Positions 1 to 8,035 of a DNA stretch of 64,000 bases are shown one piece after another. The position numbers and the translations under genes are program-made. The notes below the pieces were generated by a model, which was not told the DNA's origin, did not search any database, and saw only the letters and a program-made list of their open reading frames with translations. Source of the stretch: Bacillus sp. OV322 (GTDB taxonomy: Bacteria; Bacillota; Bacilli; Bacillales; DSM-1321); the NCBI RefSeq assembly GCF_900112495.1, contig NZ_FOMA01000002.1:62001-126000 (forward strand), given 5' to 3'. The first letter of the stretch is position 1. Each line of letters starts with the position of its first letter.

Positions 1-1
1 G

Positions 2-52
2 AAGAATAGTTATTTATCAAAAGCAGCAAAAGAATTTTTAAAACTTTTTTAG
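2..52 (+). CDS. C-terminal tail of a probable LysR-type regulator (partial)
   Basis: Only the last 16 codons lie in the window, ending in a TAG stop at 50-52. The peptide SYLSKAAKEFLKLF resembles the usual C-terminal helix of LysR-type regulators, where a 'LSPAAKAFIEFL'-like tail is common. This is pattern recognition on a very short stretch, so the family call is tentative; that it is the end of a plus-strand gene is more likely than not. MITE copy A begins 28 bases after the stop. Confidence 0.4.
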   Translation, partial: KNSYLSKAAKEFLKLF

Positions 53-79
53 ACACCAACACTATTTCTCAAAAGTAAA

Positions 80-253
80 GGCTGTTTTCGAAAGCTTTGC
101 TGCTATGGAACAAGGGGTTGATTTCCGCTTCAGGATGCTTGCTTCCCGCTAATCCCGCAGAAGTCTCGCACCTTACGCTCCAATCAACCTCATTTAATAA
201 TGAAATCTCCTCACAGAACTCATAAAAAAACAACAATCTTTAAGAAAAGAGGC
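80..253 (+). mobile_element. MITE-like fold-back element, copy A (internally deleted)
   Basis: A 174-bp element starting GGCTGTTTTCG and ending AAGAAAAGAGGC. It is flanked by an exact 8-bp direct repeat AAAGTAAA (72-79 and 254-261), as expected for a target-site duplication. It keeps the inner GGTTGATT/AATCAACC inverted arms and the CTCGCACCTTACGCTCC block but lacks part of the GC-rich centre present in the 230-bp copies at 45567 and 55654. Confidence 0.85.
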
Positions 254-336
254 AAAGTAAAAGACTTCAACGTTGGAAAATATCAAATAAAATGAAACAG
301 GTATTAGTTTTCACGCGATTTTCCAATGAATTAATA

Positions 337-366
337 AAGCACCAGTCCTGTATATGTCTGGTGCTT
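337..366 (-). terminator. Inverted repeat downstream of the MocR-type regulator
   Basis: AAGCACCAG and CTGGTGCTT form a 9-bp stem with a 12-base loop just past the end of the minus-strand regulator at 390. On the minus strand the stem is followed by TTATTAATT, a weak T tract. Confidence 0.6.
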
Positions 367-389
367 CTTATGATTAGAGGAAGGTTTGT

Positions 390-1763
390 TTAAATGAGTG
401 AGATCATATTTAAGTAGTAGTTCTTTTTATTGCCCAAATCGGTAATGGTTTGAGCGATCTTTTCCATACCATCTTTTATTTGATGGTCATGCACTTGAGA
501 AATACATAAACGAATGAGATTGTCTTTATTAAAATCGGATAAGAACATTCTGCCTGTATCATCTATTAATATCTGTTGTTCAGAAAGTAGAATAGCGAGT
601 TTTATTGCTGAAATGTGATCTGGTAAATAGATGGAAAGATAAAATCCTGAAACCGGCTTTGTGTATTGTGTGCCATCCGGAAGGAATTGTTCGCAAGCAC
701 TTTTTAGCAATTGTATTTTATTTAAATATACATTCTTTATCTTTTTCAAGTGACTCTGATACATCCCGCTTTTCAAATAGATATCTAATGCTCCTTGAGA
801 AAGGACAGGGCTGTTGAAATCTGAACTGAATTTATAACGCAAAAAGCTTTTTATCATTATTTTTGGCAATACAATACTGGCAATCCGCAGCCCGGGAAGA
901 AATACTTTTGAAAAGCTTTGAATATAAATGACTCTTCCAGACGGATCAAAAGCGAAAAACGGGTCAGCTTTTTTATCAGGCTCTAATTCACCTAGAAAAT
1001 CATCTTCCACAATATATACATCATACTTATTTGCTAATTCCACAATTTTCTTCTTCTCACCATTTGTATAAGAATGTCCAAGAGGATTATGAAATCTTGG
1101 AATGACATAGAAAAACTTAATATCGTTGTTTTTGAACATATATTCAAGGTGTTCTAAATCGATTCCTTTCATGGATAATTCGATGCCAAAGGTTGTAACC
1201 TGGTTTAAATCAAGAGATTCAATCATCCCGAAATAGGTTGGTTGTTCAATAAGGATATTTTTTTTGCCGTTTGGAAAGGGGATTGCCGTTAATAGATGAA
1301 TAGCCTGTTGAGAGCCTGAGACTATGACAACACGGTCTATTTCAGTAAAGACTTGCGAAATTTGAAGGTTTTTCACGACTTCTGTACGTAATGATAGAAG
1401 GCCTTGTTGATCGGAATATGTAAAAATTTCTTCCTTATATTTTTCAATCGCCTGATTTAAGCAATGCTGAAACTCAATGTATGGCAGCAAATGCTTATCA
1501 GGTCCTGCTGACAAGAAATCAATTACATCAGGCTGATTATCAGGCAGTTTGAATTCATTGACAATATAATAGCCGCTTTGAGGTATTGCATAAATTAAGT
1601 GTTCTCTTTCTAACTCACTGTAAGCTTTAATGACCGTATTTTTACTGCAGTTAAATTTTTTAGATAGCTGTCGAACAGAGGGTAGTTTATGACCAGCAGC
1701 TAAATTTCCATTTGAAAGCTGCTGCTTAATCTCATCTGCAATTTTCATGTACTTTGGATTCAA
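390..1763 (-). CDS. MocR/PdxR-family regulator (GntR HTH fused to aminotransferase fold)
   Basis: A 457-residue protein with an N-terminal winged helix of GntR type (about residues 5-70; KLPSVRQLSKKFNCSKNTVIKAYSELE) joined to a type-I aminotransferase-like domain (about 100-440). The PLP lysine region is seen as SFSKVFLPGLRIA, and VEDDFLGEL precedes it. Family members bind PLP and usually regulate a neighbouring divergent gene. The start is a TTG with AAGGAGG 11 bases upstream; the next ATG five codons in has no good ribosome binding site. It is divergent from the EamA transporter at 1909, so the 145-bp gap between them probably holds its operator. The ligand or target cannot be read from sequence. 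Confidence 0.9.
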   Translation of the reverse strand: MNPKYMKIADEIKQQLSNGNLAAGHKLPSVRQLSKKFNCSKNTVIKAYSELEREHLIYAIPQSGYYIVNEFKLPDNQPDVIDFLSAGPDKHLLPYIEFQHCLNQAIEKYKEEIFTYSDQQGLLSLRTEVVKNLQISQVFTEIDRVVIVSGSQQAIHLLTAIPFPNGKKNILIEQPTYFGMIESLDLNQVTTFGIELSMKGIDLEHLEYMFKNNDIKFFYVIPRFHNPLGHSYTNGEKKKIVELANKYDVYIVEDDFLGELEPDKKADPFFAFDPSGRVIYIQSFSKVFLPGLRIASIVLPKIMIKSFLRYKFSSDFNSPVLSQGALDIYLKSGMYQSHLKKIKNVYLNKIQLLKSACEQFLPDGTQYTKPVSGFYLSIYLPDHISAIKLAILLSEQQILIDDTGRMFLSDFNKDNLIRLCISQVHDHQIKDGMEKIAQTITDLGNKKNYYLNMISLI

Positions 1764-1908
1764 TATTATTTCATCCTCCTTAAACTGTACCCTGACAGAT
1801 GCAGAAAACAGCCATCATATCCATTATCTGTATCTAGTATTATGTGATTATAACAAAATTATCATCAGATTTTTCAGGACAATTTACAGGAGTTAGGGAG
1901 GAAGCTGT

Positions 1909-2793
1909 GTGGAAAAAGAAAAATTGGGGTTATTGCTTGGGTTGGCGGGTGTTATTTGTTTTAGTCTGACATTGCCGGCTACCAGGATTGCTGTTGAATA
2001 CTTCGGAACAACGGTAGTTGGTTTAGGAAGAACGGTCATTGCAGGAATCCTGGTTGGTGTAATACTGATTGTTCGAAAGGAAAAAGTACCTGACCGGAAG
2101 CAATTTAAAAGTATTGTAATTGTCGCTGCAGGGGCTGTCTTAGGTTTTCCATTAATGACTTCATGGGTGATGAAGTCATTACCCGTTTCACACGGAGCCG
2201 TTGAATTAGCATTACTGCCGTTAGCAACAGCTGGTATCGCGCTGTTTAGAGCGGGGGAAAAACCCTCTTTGAAATTTTGGCTGGCAAGTTTCATTGGTGC
2301 AGGAGCTGTTATTTTATATGCGTTTAATTTAGGTTTTGGAAAACTTCAATTGGAGGATTTAGGACTCTTAGCTGCAGTCGTTATTTTAGGTTTTAGTTAT
2401 GCTGAGGGCGGAAAGCTTTCAAAAGAAATAGGAAGCTGGCAGGTCATCGCATGGGCTATTGTAATAGGAGCACCATTCTTTCTGATTCCAGTAGGGATGA
2501 GTATTTCTTTGGAAATGTTAAATGCTCCAATACAAGCTTGGGCCAGTTTACTTTACTTAGCTATTGTAAGCCAGTTTTTAGCATATGTTTCCTGGTATGG
2601 CGGGATGGCATTAGGCGGAATTGCACGAATTAGCCAACTGCAATATATGCAGCCGTTTCTGATGATTTTGTTTGCAGTGCTCTTTTTAGGAGAATCTATT
2701 ACAACCGTAACAATAATAACGGCAATCATTGTAGTATTTTCCGTACTCATTGGCAAAAATGCCGCGGTATCTAAAAATGGCTTATCGACATAA
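1909..2793 (+). CDS. EamA/DMT-family transporter
   Basis: A 294-residue membrane protein with about ten hydrophobic segments in two EamA repeats (about 5-135 and 150-285), typical of the drug/metabolite transporter superfamily. The GTG start at 1909 is preceded by AGGGAGGA with 6 bases between. Divergent MocR-type regulator plus EamA transporter is a recurrent pair in Bacillus, so regulation by the neighbour is a reasonable inference. Substrate unknown; families of this kind export amino acids or small metabolites. Confidence 0.88.
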   Translation: MEKEKLGLLLGLAGVICFSLTLPATRIAVEYFGTTVVGLGRTVIAGILVGVILIVRKEKVPDRKQFKSIVIVAAGAVLGFPLMTSWVMKSLPVSHGAVELALLPLATAGIALFRAGEKPSLKFWLASFIGAGAVILYAFNLGFGKLQLEDLGLLAAVVILGFSYAEGGKLSKEIGSWQVIAWAIVIGAPFFLIPVGMSISLEMLNAPIQAWASLLYLAIVSQFLAYVSWYGGMALGGIARISQLQYMQPFLMILFAVLFLGESITTVTIITAIIVVFSVLIGKNAAVSKNGLST

Positions 2794-2930
2794 ATGCAAT
2801 TGGAGGGAACTGCAGTGTTCAGCTGTAAAGAGTTTAATAGATTGGTTGAATGTTCATAAGTTTAACTGACCTCCAGAGTAAGATGAAATAAGATAATTAA
2901 TGAATGGCTGCATAATAAAAAGTCCCCAGA

Positions 2931-2959
2931 AGTGAAGCGGTATCTAGCTTCACTTTTTT
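2931..2959 (+). terminator. Intrinsic terminator
   Basis: AGTGAAGC ... GCTTCACT stem (8 bp, 8-base loop) followed by six T. It lies about 140 bp after the EamA gene and before adaA. The rest of the 341-bp gap 2794-3134 holds no gene I can support; the short plus-strand reading frame at 3025 overlaps adaA in another frame. Confidence 0.75.
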
Positions 2960-3134
2960 GTCCTCTTAATGACAGACCATAAGAGCAAGAATGAGGATGA
3001 AATGGATGCCGGATACTTGTTAAAATGGTTTCAATAGCATACTTCAAAGCAATCTTGCTGCGGCAAGCGGAGGTTATCGGAAAATACATCCCCTGTATGC
3101 GCACTAGCATTCGTGCAGAAAGGATAGTGGGACC

Positions 3135-3710
3135 ATGGCTAATATCAATCTTTCTTTCGAAGAGATGTGGGAGAAAATCATCGCGTGTGACCGTATGTAT
3201 GATGGCCTATTTTTTACGGCTGTAAAAACAACGAAAATATACTGCCGTCCTTCCTGCAGATCAAGAAAGCCTAAAAAAGTGAATGTAGAGTTTTACGATG
3301 ATATCACTGAAGTTGAAAAAGCGGGTTTTCGTGCCTGCAAAAGATGTCAGCCTGAAGCTGAACAATCCCCGCATATGGAGGTTGTTAAGAATGTCATTAC
3401 GTACCTGATCAACTGTTATAAGCAAAATTTGGTTTTAAAAGATATAGCAGATCAAGCAGGTTTAAGTCCCTTTTATTTGGACCGTTTATTTAAACAAGAA
3501 ACCTCTGAGACTCCGCGGACTTATTTAGATAAAATACGCATCGATAAAGCAGCCCATCTTCTTAAAAACACGTCCTTGACGAACCTGGATATTTGCTATG
3601 AGGCGGGATTTAGGAGCCCTTCCAATTTCTATAAAGTATTCCGCAGCTTAAAACACTGTTCACCTAGTGAATATCGAAAGGAACATATGCATGAATTGGA
3701 TGGATCATGA
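3135..3710 (+). CDS. adaA: AdaA: methylphosphotriester-DNA methyltransferase / AraC-type activator
   Basis: A 191-residue protein with the Ada zinc domain first: Cys37, Cys41, Cys68 and Cys71 in the pattern YCRPSC ... CKRC. In the family the first of these accepts a methyl group from DNA phosphotriesters, turning the protein into an activator. An AraC-type double helix-turn-helix follows (about 95-185: LKDIADQAGLSPFYLDRLFKQ and CYEAGFRSPSNFYKVFR). It heads an overlapping three-gene unit with alkA and ogt, so methylation damage presumably induces all three. No Cys-alkyltransferase domain is fused, as in B. subtilis AdaA and unlike E. coli Ada. Confidence 0.95.
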   Translation: MANINLSFEEMWEKIIACDRMYDGLFFTAVKTTKIYCRPSCRSRKPKKVNVEFYDDITEVEKAGFRACKRCQPEAEQSPHMEVVKNVITYLINCYKQNLVLKDIADQAGLSPFYLDRLFKQETSETPRTYLDKIRIDKAAHLLKNTSLTNLDICYEAGFRSPSNFYKVFRSLKHCSPSEYRKEHMHELDGS

Positions 3711-4608
3711 ATCATATATAGAAATATATCCTCCAGAGGAATTTAACTTTGAAGAGTGTTTGATTTTTTTAAAACGATCTGATCTTGAAGTCCTTCATCA
3801 TATTAAAGAGGGGGCTGTATATAAACTAATAAAAGTTAACGGATTCCTGATATTATGTAAAATTGAGTTCATCAATAATGTCATGAAAATCGAATTTCCG
3901 CTGGGTTCCCCGTCCGCTCAACTTCGCAAAAAAGCAGCAGAATTTATTTGGGAATGGTATGACTTGGAGCAGAACTTAGGGGCATTTTATCAAATGGCAG
4001 CACAGGACAAAGTTTTAAAGAATCTTGTTCGTAAATATTATGGGCTACGTATGATGTGTATTCCGGATTTATTTGAGGCGTTAGTGTGGGCGATTATAGG
4101 ACAGCAAATTAATTTAACATTTGCTTACACAATTAAGAAACGCTTCGTCGAACAATTTGGAGAAAGTCTTACATTCGAAGGTGAAACGTTTTGGCTATTT
4201 CCCTCATTTGAAAAAACAGCTTTAATAAACACAGATGATTTGAGGAAACTTCAATTTACTGGCAGGAAAGCAGAGTATATCATTGGCATTGCTGCGGCGA
4301 TGACAAACGGCGAATTAACAAAGGAATTATTGCTTCAGGAAAAAAATCATCAGCAAATACGCGGGTCATTATTGAAAATAAGGGGTATCGGGCCATGGAC
4401 AGCAGATTATGTGATGATGAAATGCCTGCATGATATTTCATCCTTACCAGTTGCCGATGTCGGCCTCCATCATGCATTGAAGAATGTATTAAATCTTGAG
4501 AAAAAACCTGCTATAAAAGAAATAGAAGCATATGCAGCAGATTGGGAAGGGTGGCAGGCATATGCTGTCTTTTATCTTTGGAGGTCTTTATATGACAACA
4601 ATATATAA
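3691..4608 (+). CDS. alkA: DNA-3-methyladenine glycosylase II (AlkA type)
   Basis: About 305 residues from ATG 3691. That start has GAAAGG about 10 bases upstream and overlaps adaA by 20 bp; a GTG at 3667 and an ATG at 3700 are alternatives. The C-terminal half carries the helix-hairpin-helix LLKIRGIGPWTADYVMM followed by the catalytic-aspartate segment LPVADVGLHHAL. It is a HhH-GPD glycosylase that excises alkylated purines, giving a repair route complementary to AdaA and Ogt. The overlap with genes on both sides implies translational coupling. Confidence 0.93.
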   Translation: MNWMDHESYIEIYPPEEFNFEECLIFLKRSDLEVLHHIKEGAVYKLIKVNGFLILCKIEFINNVMKIEFPLGSPSAQLRKKAAEFIWEWYDLEQNLGAFYQMAAQDKVLKNLVRKYYGLRMMCIPDLFEALVWAIIGQQINLTFAYTIKKRFVEQFGESLTFEGETFWLFPSFEKTALINTDDLRKLQFTGRKAEYIIGIAAAMTNGELTKELLLQEKNHQQIRGSLLKIRGIGPWTADYVMMKCLHDISSLPVADVGLHHALKNVLNLEKKPAIKEIEAYAADWEGWQAYAVFYLWRSLYDNNI

Positions 4609-5083
4609 ATTAGATTATGAATCACCGATTGGCGTGATGGAAATAATCGGTACGGATAAAACAATATGTTCCATTATGTTCTCTAAAGAGGAAAAAAAGG
4701 TGAATCTGCTTCATGCTGAAACTCCCCTAATTTTAGCAGAATGCTATAACCAGCTCGACGAATATTTTAAAGGAAAGCGCTGTGAATTTACATTTTCTTA
4801 TCAGTCTGAAGGGACTGGCTTTCAAAAAACTGTATGGGAAGCTTTAAAAGAAATTCCTTATGGGGAAACGGGGTCTTATAAGGATATCGCCGTGTCTATT
4901 GGAAATGAAAAAGCGATGAGAGCGGTAGGAAATGCGAATGGGAAAAACAAGTTGAGCATTATCATTCCTTGTCACAGAGTAATCGGATCAAATAGGAAGT
5001 TAACCGGTTATGCAGGTGGCCTGTGGAGAAAGGAATGGCTGCTTCAGCATGAGAAATCTTTCAAGAGGGCAGAACTCAAATAA
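4592..5083 (+). CDS. ogt: Methylated-DNA--[protein]-cysteine S-methyltransferase (AdaB/Ogt)
   Basis: 163 residues from ATG 4592, which has GGAGGT five bases upstream; longer in-frame starts upstream lack a binding site. It contains the suicide active site IIPCHRVIG with acceptor Cys127 and the DNA-binding helix region ALKEIPYGETGSYKDIA. It repairs O6-alkylguanine. The start overlaps the end of alkA by 17 bp, completing an adaA-alkA-ogt operon. B. subtilis calls this partner adaB and keeps alkA in a divergent unit, so the order differs here. Confidence 0.94.
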   Translation: MTTIYKLDYESPIGVMEIIGTDKTICSIMFSKEEKKVNLLHAETPLILAECYNQLDEYFKGKRCEFTFSYQSEGTGFQKTVWEALKEIPYGETGSYKDIAVSIGNEKAMRAVGNANGKNKLSIIIPCHRVIGSNRKLTGYAGGLWRKEWLLQHEKSFKRAELK

Positions 5084-5121
5084 ATCTGCTATGGGAGAAC
5101 TCATAAAATAGGCATGGATAA

Positions 5122-5167
5122 AACACAATTCCCTAAAGGCTACATCCAGCCTTTAGGGAATTGTGTT
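5122..5167. terminator. Bidirectional terminator between ogt and the ECF41 gene
   Basis: A 20-bp perfect stem (AACACAATTCCCTAAAGGCT and its complement) with a 6-base loop lies between two convergent genes. Flanking A and T bases on each side allow termination in both directions. Confidence 0.85.
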
Positions 5168-5195
5168 TAACACCCGGACCCTTTCCTTCATTTGT

Positions 5196-6059
5196 TTAAA
5201 CAGCGGGTAACTTATCAGGATTCATCGTCATATAAATTTCCTTAATTTTAGCATTATAAATGTAAAAACTCATTATGCTCTGAAGTTTACCATTCATATA
5301 AATCACGATTGCTGGCTGATTATTGACATTTTTAATCATAATATTGAAGTCTTCCGGTACATTTTTTGTGATTCCGTATAATAAAGCCAAAACATTAGTG
5401 CGGGACACGATTGGCCGGACAGCTGCCTTGACGATTCCGCCGCCATCAGAGTATAGCGTGACATTTTCAGAGATAAGATGTATTAAGGCATCAGTGTTTT
5501 GTGTTTGAAATGCTTGGATAAAGTGATTAACAATGGACTTATTGTCCTCATAGTTTAAACTTTCACCCTCTATTCGTGAGGTTTTTTGCTTAGCGCGGCT
5601 GAGAATTTTCCGGCAGTTTTCCTCTTTCTTTCCAATAATTGCAGCGATCTCCGAATAGGGGAATTCAAAAACCTCTCTTAAAAGGAGGACAGCTCGTTCA
5701 TCTGGTGCTAAATGCTCCATCATTCGTAAAAAGGCAATACTTAACCCTTCCTTTTGCAGCAGCATGTAGGAAGGATCGGTGTTCTCGAGGAGCAAAGGTA
5801 CAGGATTCCATGGCCCTGTATATTGTTGCCGTCTGTGACGTGCTGACTTTAGTTCATCAAGACATCGGTTAGTCACTATTTTGCAGAGGTAAGCTCTCTT
5901 ATTATCTATCTTCTGTTCATCCATTTGATATGCTTTTAAAAAGGTTTCTTGCACAATGTCTTCTGCATCCGCAGCCGAACCTAACATACGGTAGGCTATT
6001 GAAAACATTAAGGGCTTAAATTGCCGATAATCTTCATTACTGATTTGCACGGAATCCAC
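5196..6059 (-). CDS. ECF sigma factor of group ECF41 (SigJ-like) with SnoaL-like C-terminal domain
   Basis: 287 residues. Sigma2 region at about 10-75 (RMLGSAADAEDIVQETFLKAYQ), sigma4 at about 110-160 (YSEIAAIIGKKEENCRKILSRA), then a SnoaL-like domain of about 120 residues. Two hallmarks of ECF41 are visible: the DGGG motif (LYSDGGGIVKAA) and the C-terminal NPDKL motif (MNPDKLPAV). In that group the C-terminal domain replaces an anti-sigma factor and tunes activity. The start overlaps the upstream FAD oxidoreductase by 23 bp, the usual ECF41 partnership. The likely autoregulated promoter is at 7363-7389. Confidence 0.93.
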   Translation of the reverse strand: MDSVQISNEDYRQFKPLMFSIAYRMLGSAADAEDIVQETFLKAYQMDEQKIDNKRAYLCKIVTNRCLDELKSARHRRQQYTGPWNPVPLLLENTDPSYMLLQKEGLSIAFLRMMEHLAPDERAVLLLREVFEFPYSEIAAIIGKKEENCRKILSRAKQKTSRIEGESLNYEDNKSIVNHFIQAFQTQNTDALIHLISENVTLYSDGGGIVKAAVRPIVSRTNVLALLYGITKNVPEDFNIMIKNVNNQPAIVIYMNGKLQSIMSFYIYNAKIKEIYMTMNPDKLPAV

Positions 6060-7329
6060 TCTTTTCCTTTTTAATAATTTCCTCCGCTGCTAGTTTTCCG
6101 CTGCTGGCTGCCCCCTCTGACAAAATGGAGTGTGGAGAAGTCCAGTCTCCGGCTATATATAATCCGGGAATTATACTGCTGGAATTCTGCAGCATTTGTT
6201 CATCACCCAATTGAGGTAAGCGCTGGTTAACTGTAATTTGTGGCATGTAACGACTGGTGATTTCGTATTTTTCCCATCCTGGCTGCATCTTTTCTAAAAA
6301 AAGTTCAAGCTCATTCTTTACCTTTGTTCCATCTAAAGTATCATCAGGGTGGTGATATCTAAATACATGCATAACTGAACTTCCCGGATCATCGGAGAGG
6401 CGGGCATAATTTGAATGAACGGAGAAATAAATCGGGTCTGTCAGGCTCATGGCAAACAATTTTTTGGGTTCTGGAAGCTGTGTTAAAGCAACATCAAACG
6501 CCGCTCCCTGTACAGGAGTAATTTTGGCAAAAGAGGGGCGGGAGAAAGCAGATTCTTCACCTAACATGTGATGGAGTTCATGAGGGCCAGTTGTACATAA
6601 TATATATTTCGCGGAAATTTCCTCATCCCCAGATAGAACTAATGAAAAACCACCTTGTTCGATGGGATTAATGTCCTTGACGCTCTTATGTGTTTGCACC
6701 TGCACACCGGAGATTACGGCTTTATTGTGGAGCTGATCTATGATTGTCTGCCAGCCGTTATCTACATAAAGTACACCGCTCATGACCGTTTTTAAATGTG
6801 ATACGATAATTTTTGCGCTAGCTTCAGGAGCATGGCAATAGGCCGCAAGCCTGCCTAATGTATAGAGCAGTGATTGAATGTTTGCTGAATGCGAGGTTTG
6901 CTCAACCCACTGTTTGAATGTCAGCTGTGCCAGGTTTTCCGTATCAGTTGTCATCAATTTCATCAAAGCCTTAGCCCATTCAATACGTTCTTTCCAGTTT
7001 AATAGACTTGTTGCAAGTATGCCTAAAGGAGTAAATGGTGCCGTATATTCCCGATTGTCTTTGACTATAATGCCGCCTAATTTAGGTGACCTTCCAGAGA
7101 TCTGTATATTTAATTCTTCGAGTATCGACATGGCTTTTCCTTTTTTATATAGCGCATGTGGGCCTAAGTTGAAATATTGCTGACGTATTTGATCGGTCCT
7201 GGCCCTTCCGCCGGCTTTTTTACCTTTTTCAATTAATAATATGGATAAATTGTTTCCCGCTAAATAATTAGCCGCCACCAAACCTGCCAGGCCGCCGCCA
7301 ATAATAACAACATCCCATTTTTCAGCCAT
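6037..7329 (-). CDS. FAD-dependent oxidoreductase (phytoene dehydrogenase/amine oxidase-like), ECF41 partner
   Basis: About 430 residues from ATG 7329, which has GGAGGT a few bases upstream; the frame extends 23 codons further without a site. The N-terminus has the dinucleotide-binding fold DVVIIGGGLAGLVAANYLA, the adjoining IEKGKKAGGRA, and a C-terminal FAD-contacting GLYIAGDWTSPHSILSEGAASSG. The family covers NAD(P)/FAD-dependent desaturases and amine oxidases. ECF41 sigma genes are typically next to an oxidoreductase, epimerase or carboxymuconolactone decarboxylase, so this is probably the sigma factor's target. Substrate unknown. Confidence 0.88.
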   Translation of the reverse strand: MAEKWDVVIIGGGLAGLVAANYLAGNNLSILLIEKGKKAGGRARTDQIRQQYFNLGPHALYKKGKAMSILEELNIQISGRSPKLGGIIVKDNREYTAPFTPLGILATSLLNWKERIEWAKALMKLMTTDTENLAQLTFKQWVEQTSHSANIQSLLYTLGRLAAYCHAPEASAKIIVSHLKTVMSGVLYVDNGWQTIIDQLHNKAVISGVQVQTHKSVKDINPIEQGGFSLVLSGDEEISAKYILCTTGPHELHHMLGEESAFSRPSFAKITPVQGAAFDVALTQLPEPKKLFAMSLTDPIYFSVHSNYARLSDDPGSSVMHVFRYHHPDDTLDGTKVKNELELFLEKMQPGWEKYEITSRYMPQITVNQRLPQLGDEQMLQNSSSIIPGLYIAGDWTSPHSILSEGAASSGKLAAEEIIKKEKSGFRANQ

Positions 7330-7362
7330 AAGATAACCTCCATTTGTTATTTCATAACGTAT

Positions 7363-7389
7363 GACGATGAAGAGGAAATGTATGTGACA
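7363..7389 (-). promoter_or_regulatory. ECF41-type promoter upstream of the oxidoreductase-sigma pair
   Basis: On the minus strand TGTCACA (7389-7383) is followed after exactly 16 bases by CGTC (7366-7363), 33 bases before the oxidoreductase start codon. TGTCACA in the -35 and CGTC in the -10 region are, as I recall, the published ECF41 promoter motifs. The match supports autoregulation of the two-gene unit. Confidence 0.8.
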
Positions 7390-7555
7390 AAGCTTCATGA
7401 AATATTAGCGTAAATTAAATATGACAATGCAAAGACTAACTATAAATATTTGATATAGAGTGGCTGTATGACCAGTAGCTGAGAATGATATGAACAAGGA
7501 ATAGCGCTAATCTCCATAGAATATACCTGTATTATCGTTCAAAGGAGGGCTGCTG

Positions 7556-7987
7556 TTGATTTTACTGATGATTGGAATATCGGCTGTGCTTTTGATTGGG
7601 ATTGGATGCATACATGTCTACTGGGCGTTCGGTGGCAAATTGGGCGGTAATAATGTTCTGCCTCAAGGTAAAACAAGGGGGCGGCAGCCAGTGTTTGCTC
7701 CCGGTAAAATGGCGACGCTTGTTGTTGCGTTTCTTGTATTTTCTTCAGCATTGCTTCTTATCCTGCAAGGGGGACTATTTCCTGTGGTTCAGCCGAACTT
7801 TATAATTAAGTGGGGATGCTGGACATGTATCGCCGTTTTCGGTCTGAGAGTGGTTGGGGATCTCAAGTACTTCGGTCTGTTTAAAAAGGAATGGGATTCG
7901 CAGTTCTCCTATTACGATACTTATTTATTTACACCACTTTGCATATGGTTTTGTTTCATTTTTTATGCAGCCATTCAAATGAAATAG
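7556..7987 (+). CDS. DUF3995-family membrane protein
   Basis: 143 residues with four predicted membrane segments (about 3-25, 50-72, 85-105, 120-140). The N-terminus GIGCIHVYWAFGG matches the DUF3995 pattern of a histidine and YWA in the first helix. The TTG start at 7556 has AAAGGAGGG six bases upstream. Function unknown. It reads away from the ECF41 unit and shares the intergenic region with it. Confidence 0.75.
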   Translation: MILLMIGISAVLLIGIGCIHVYWAFGGKLGGNNVLPQGKTRGRQPVFAPGKMATLVVAFLVFSSALLLILQGGLFPVVQPNFIIKWGCWTCIAVFGLRVVGDLKYFGLFKKEWDSQFSYYDTYLFTPLCIWFCFIFYAAIQMK

Positions 7988-8020
7988 GAAAGCACCCCCG
8001 ATATTTTGAGGGTGCTTTCC
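7987..8020. terminator. Bidirectional terminator
   Basis: GGAAAGCACCC ... GGGTGCTTTCC, an 11-bp perfect stem with a 12-base loop, lies between the convergent DUF3995 and gntP genes. Its first two G overlap the TAG stop of the DUF3995 gene by one base. Confidence 0.8.
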
Positions 8021-8035
8021 TGTTCTATCAATTTA

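Noticed and set aside
80..253. CRISPR-like or regulatory RNA interpretation of the dispersed GC-rich repeats
   Set aside because: Copies are kilobases apart, in both orientations, with inverted ends and target duplications, which fits transposition and not a spaced repeat array.
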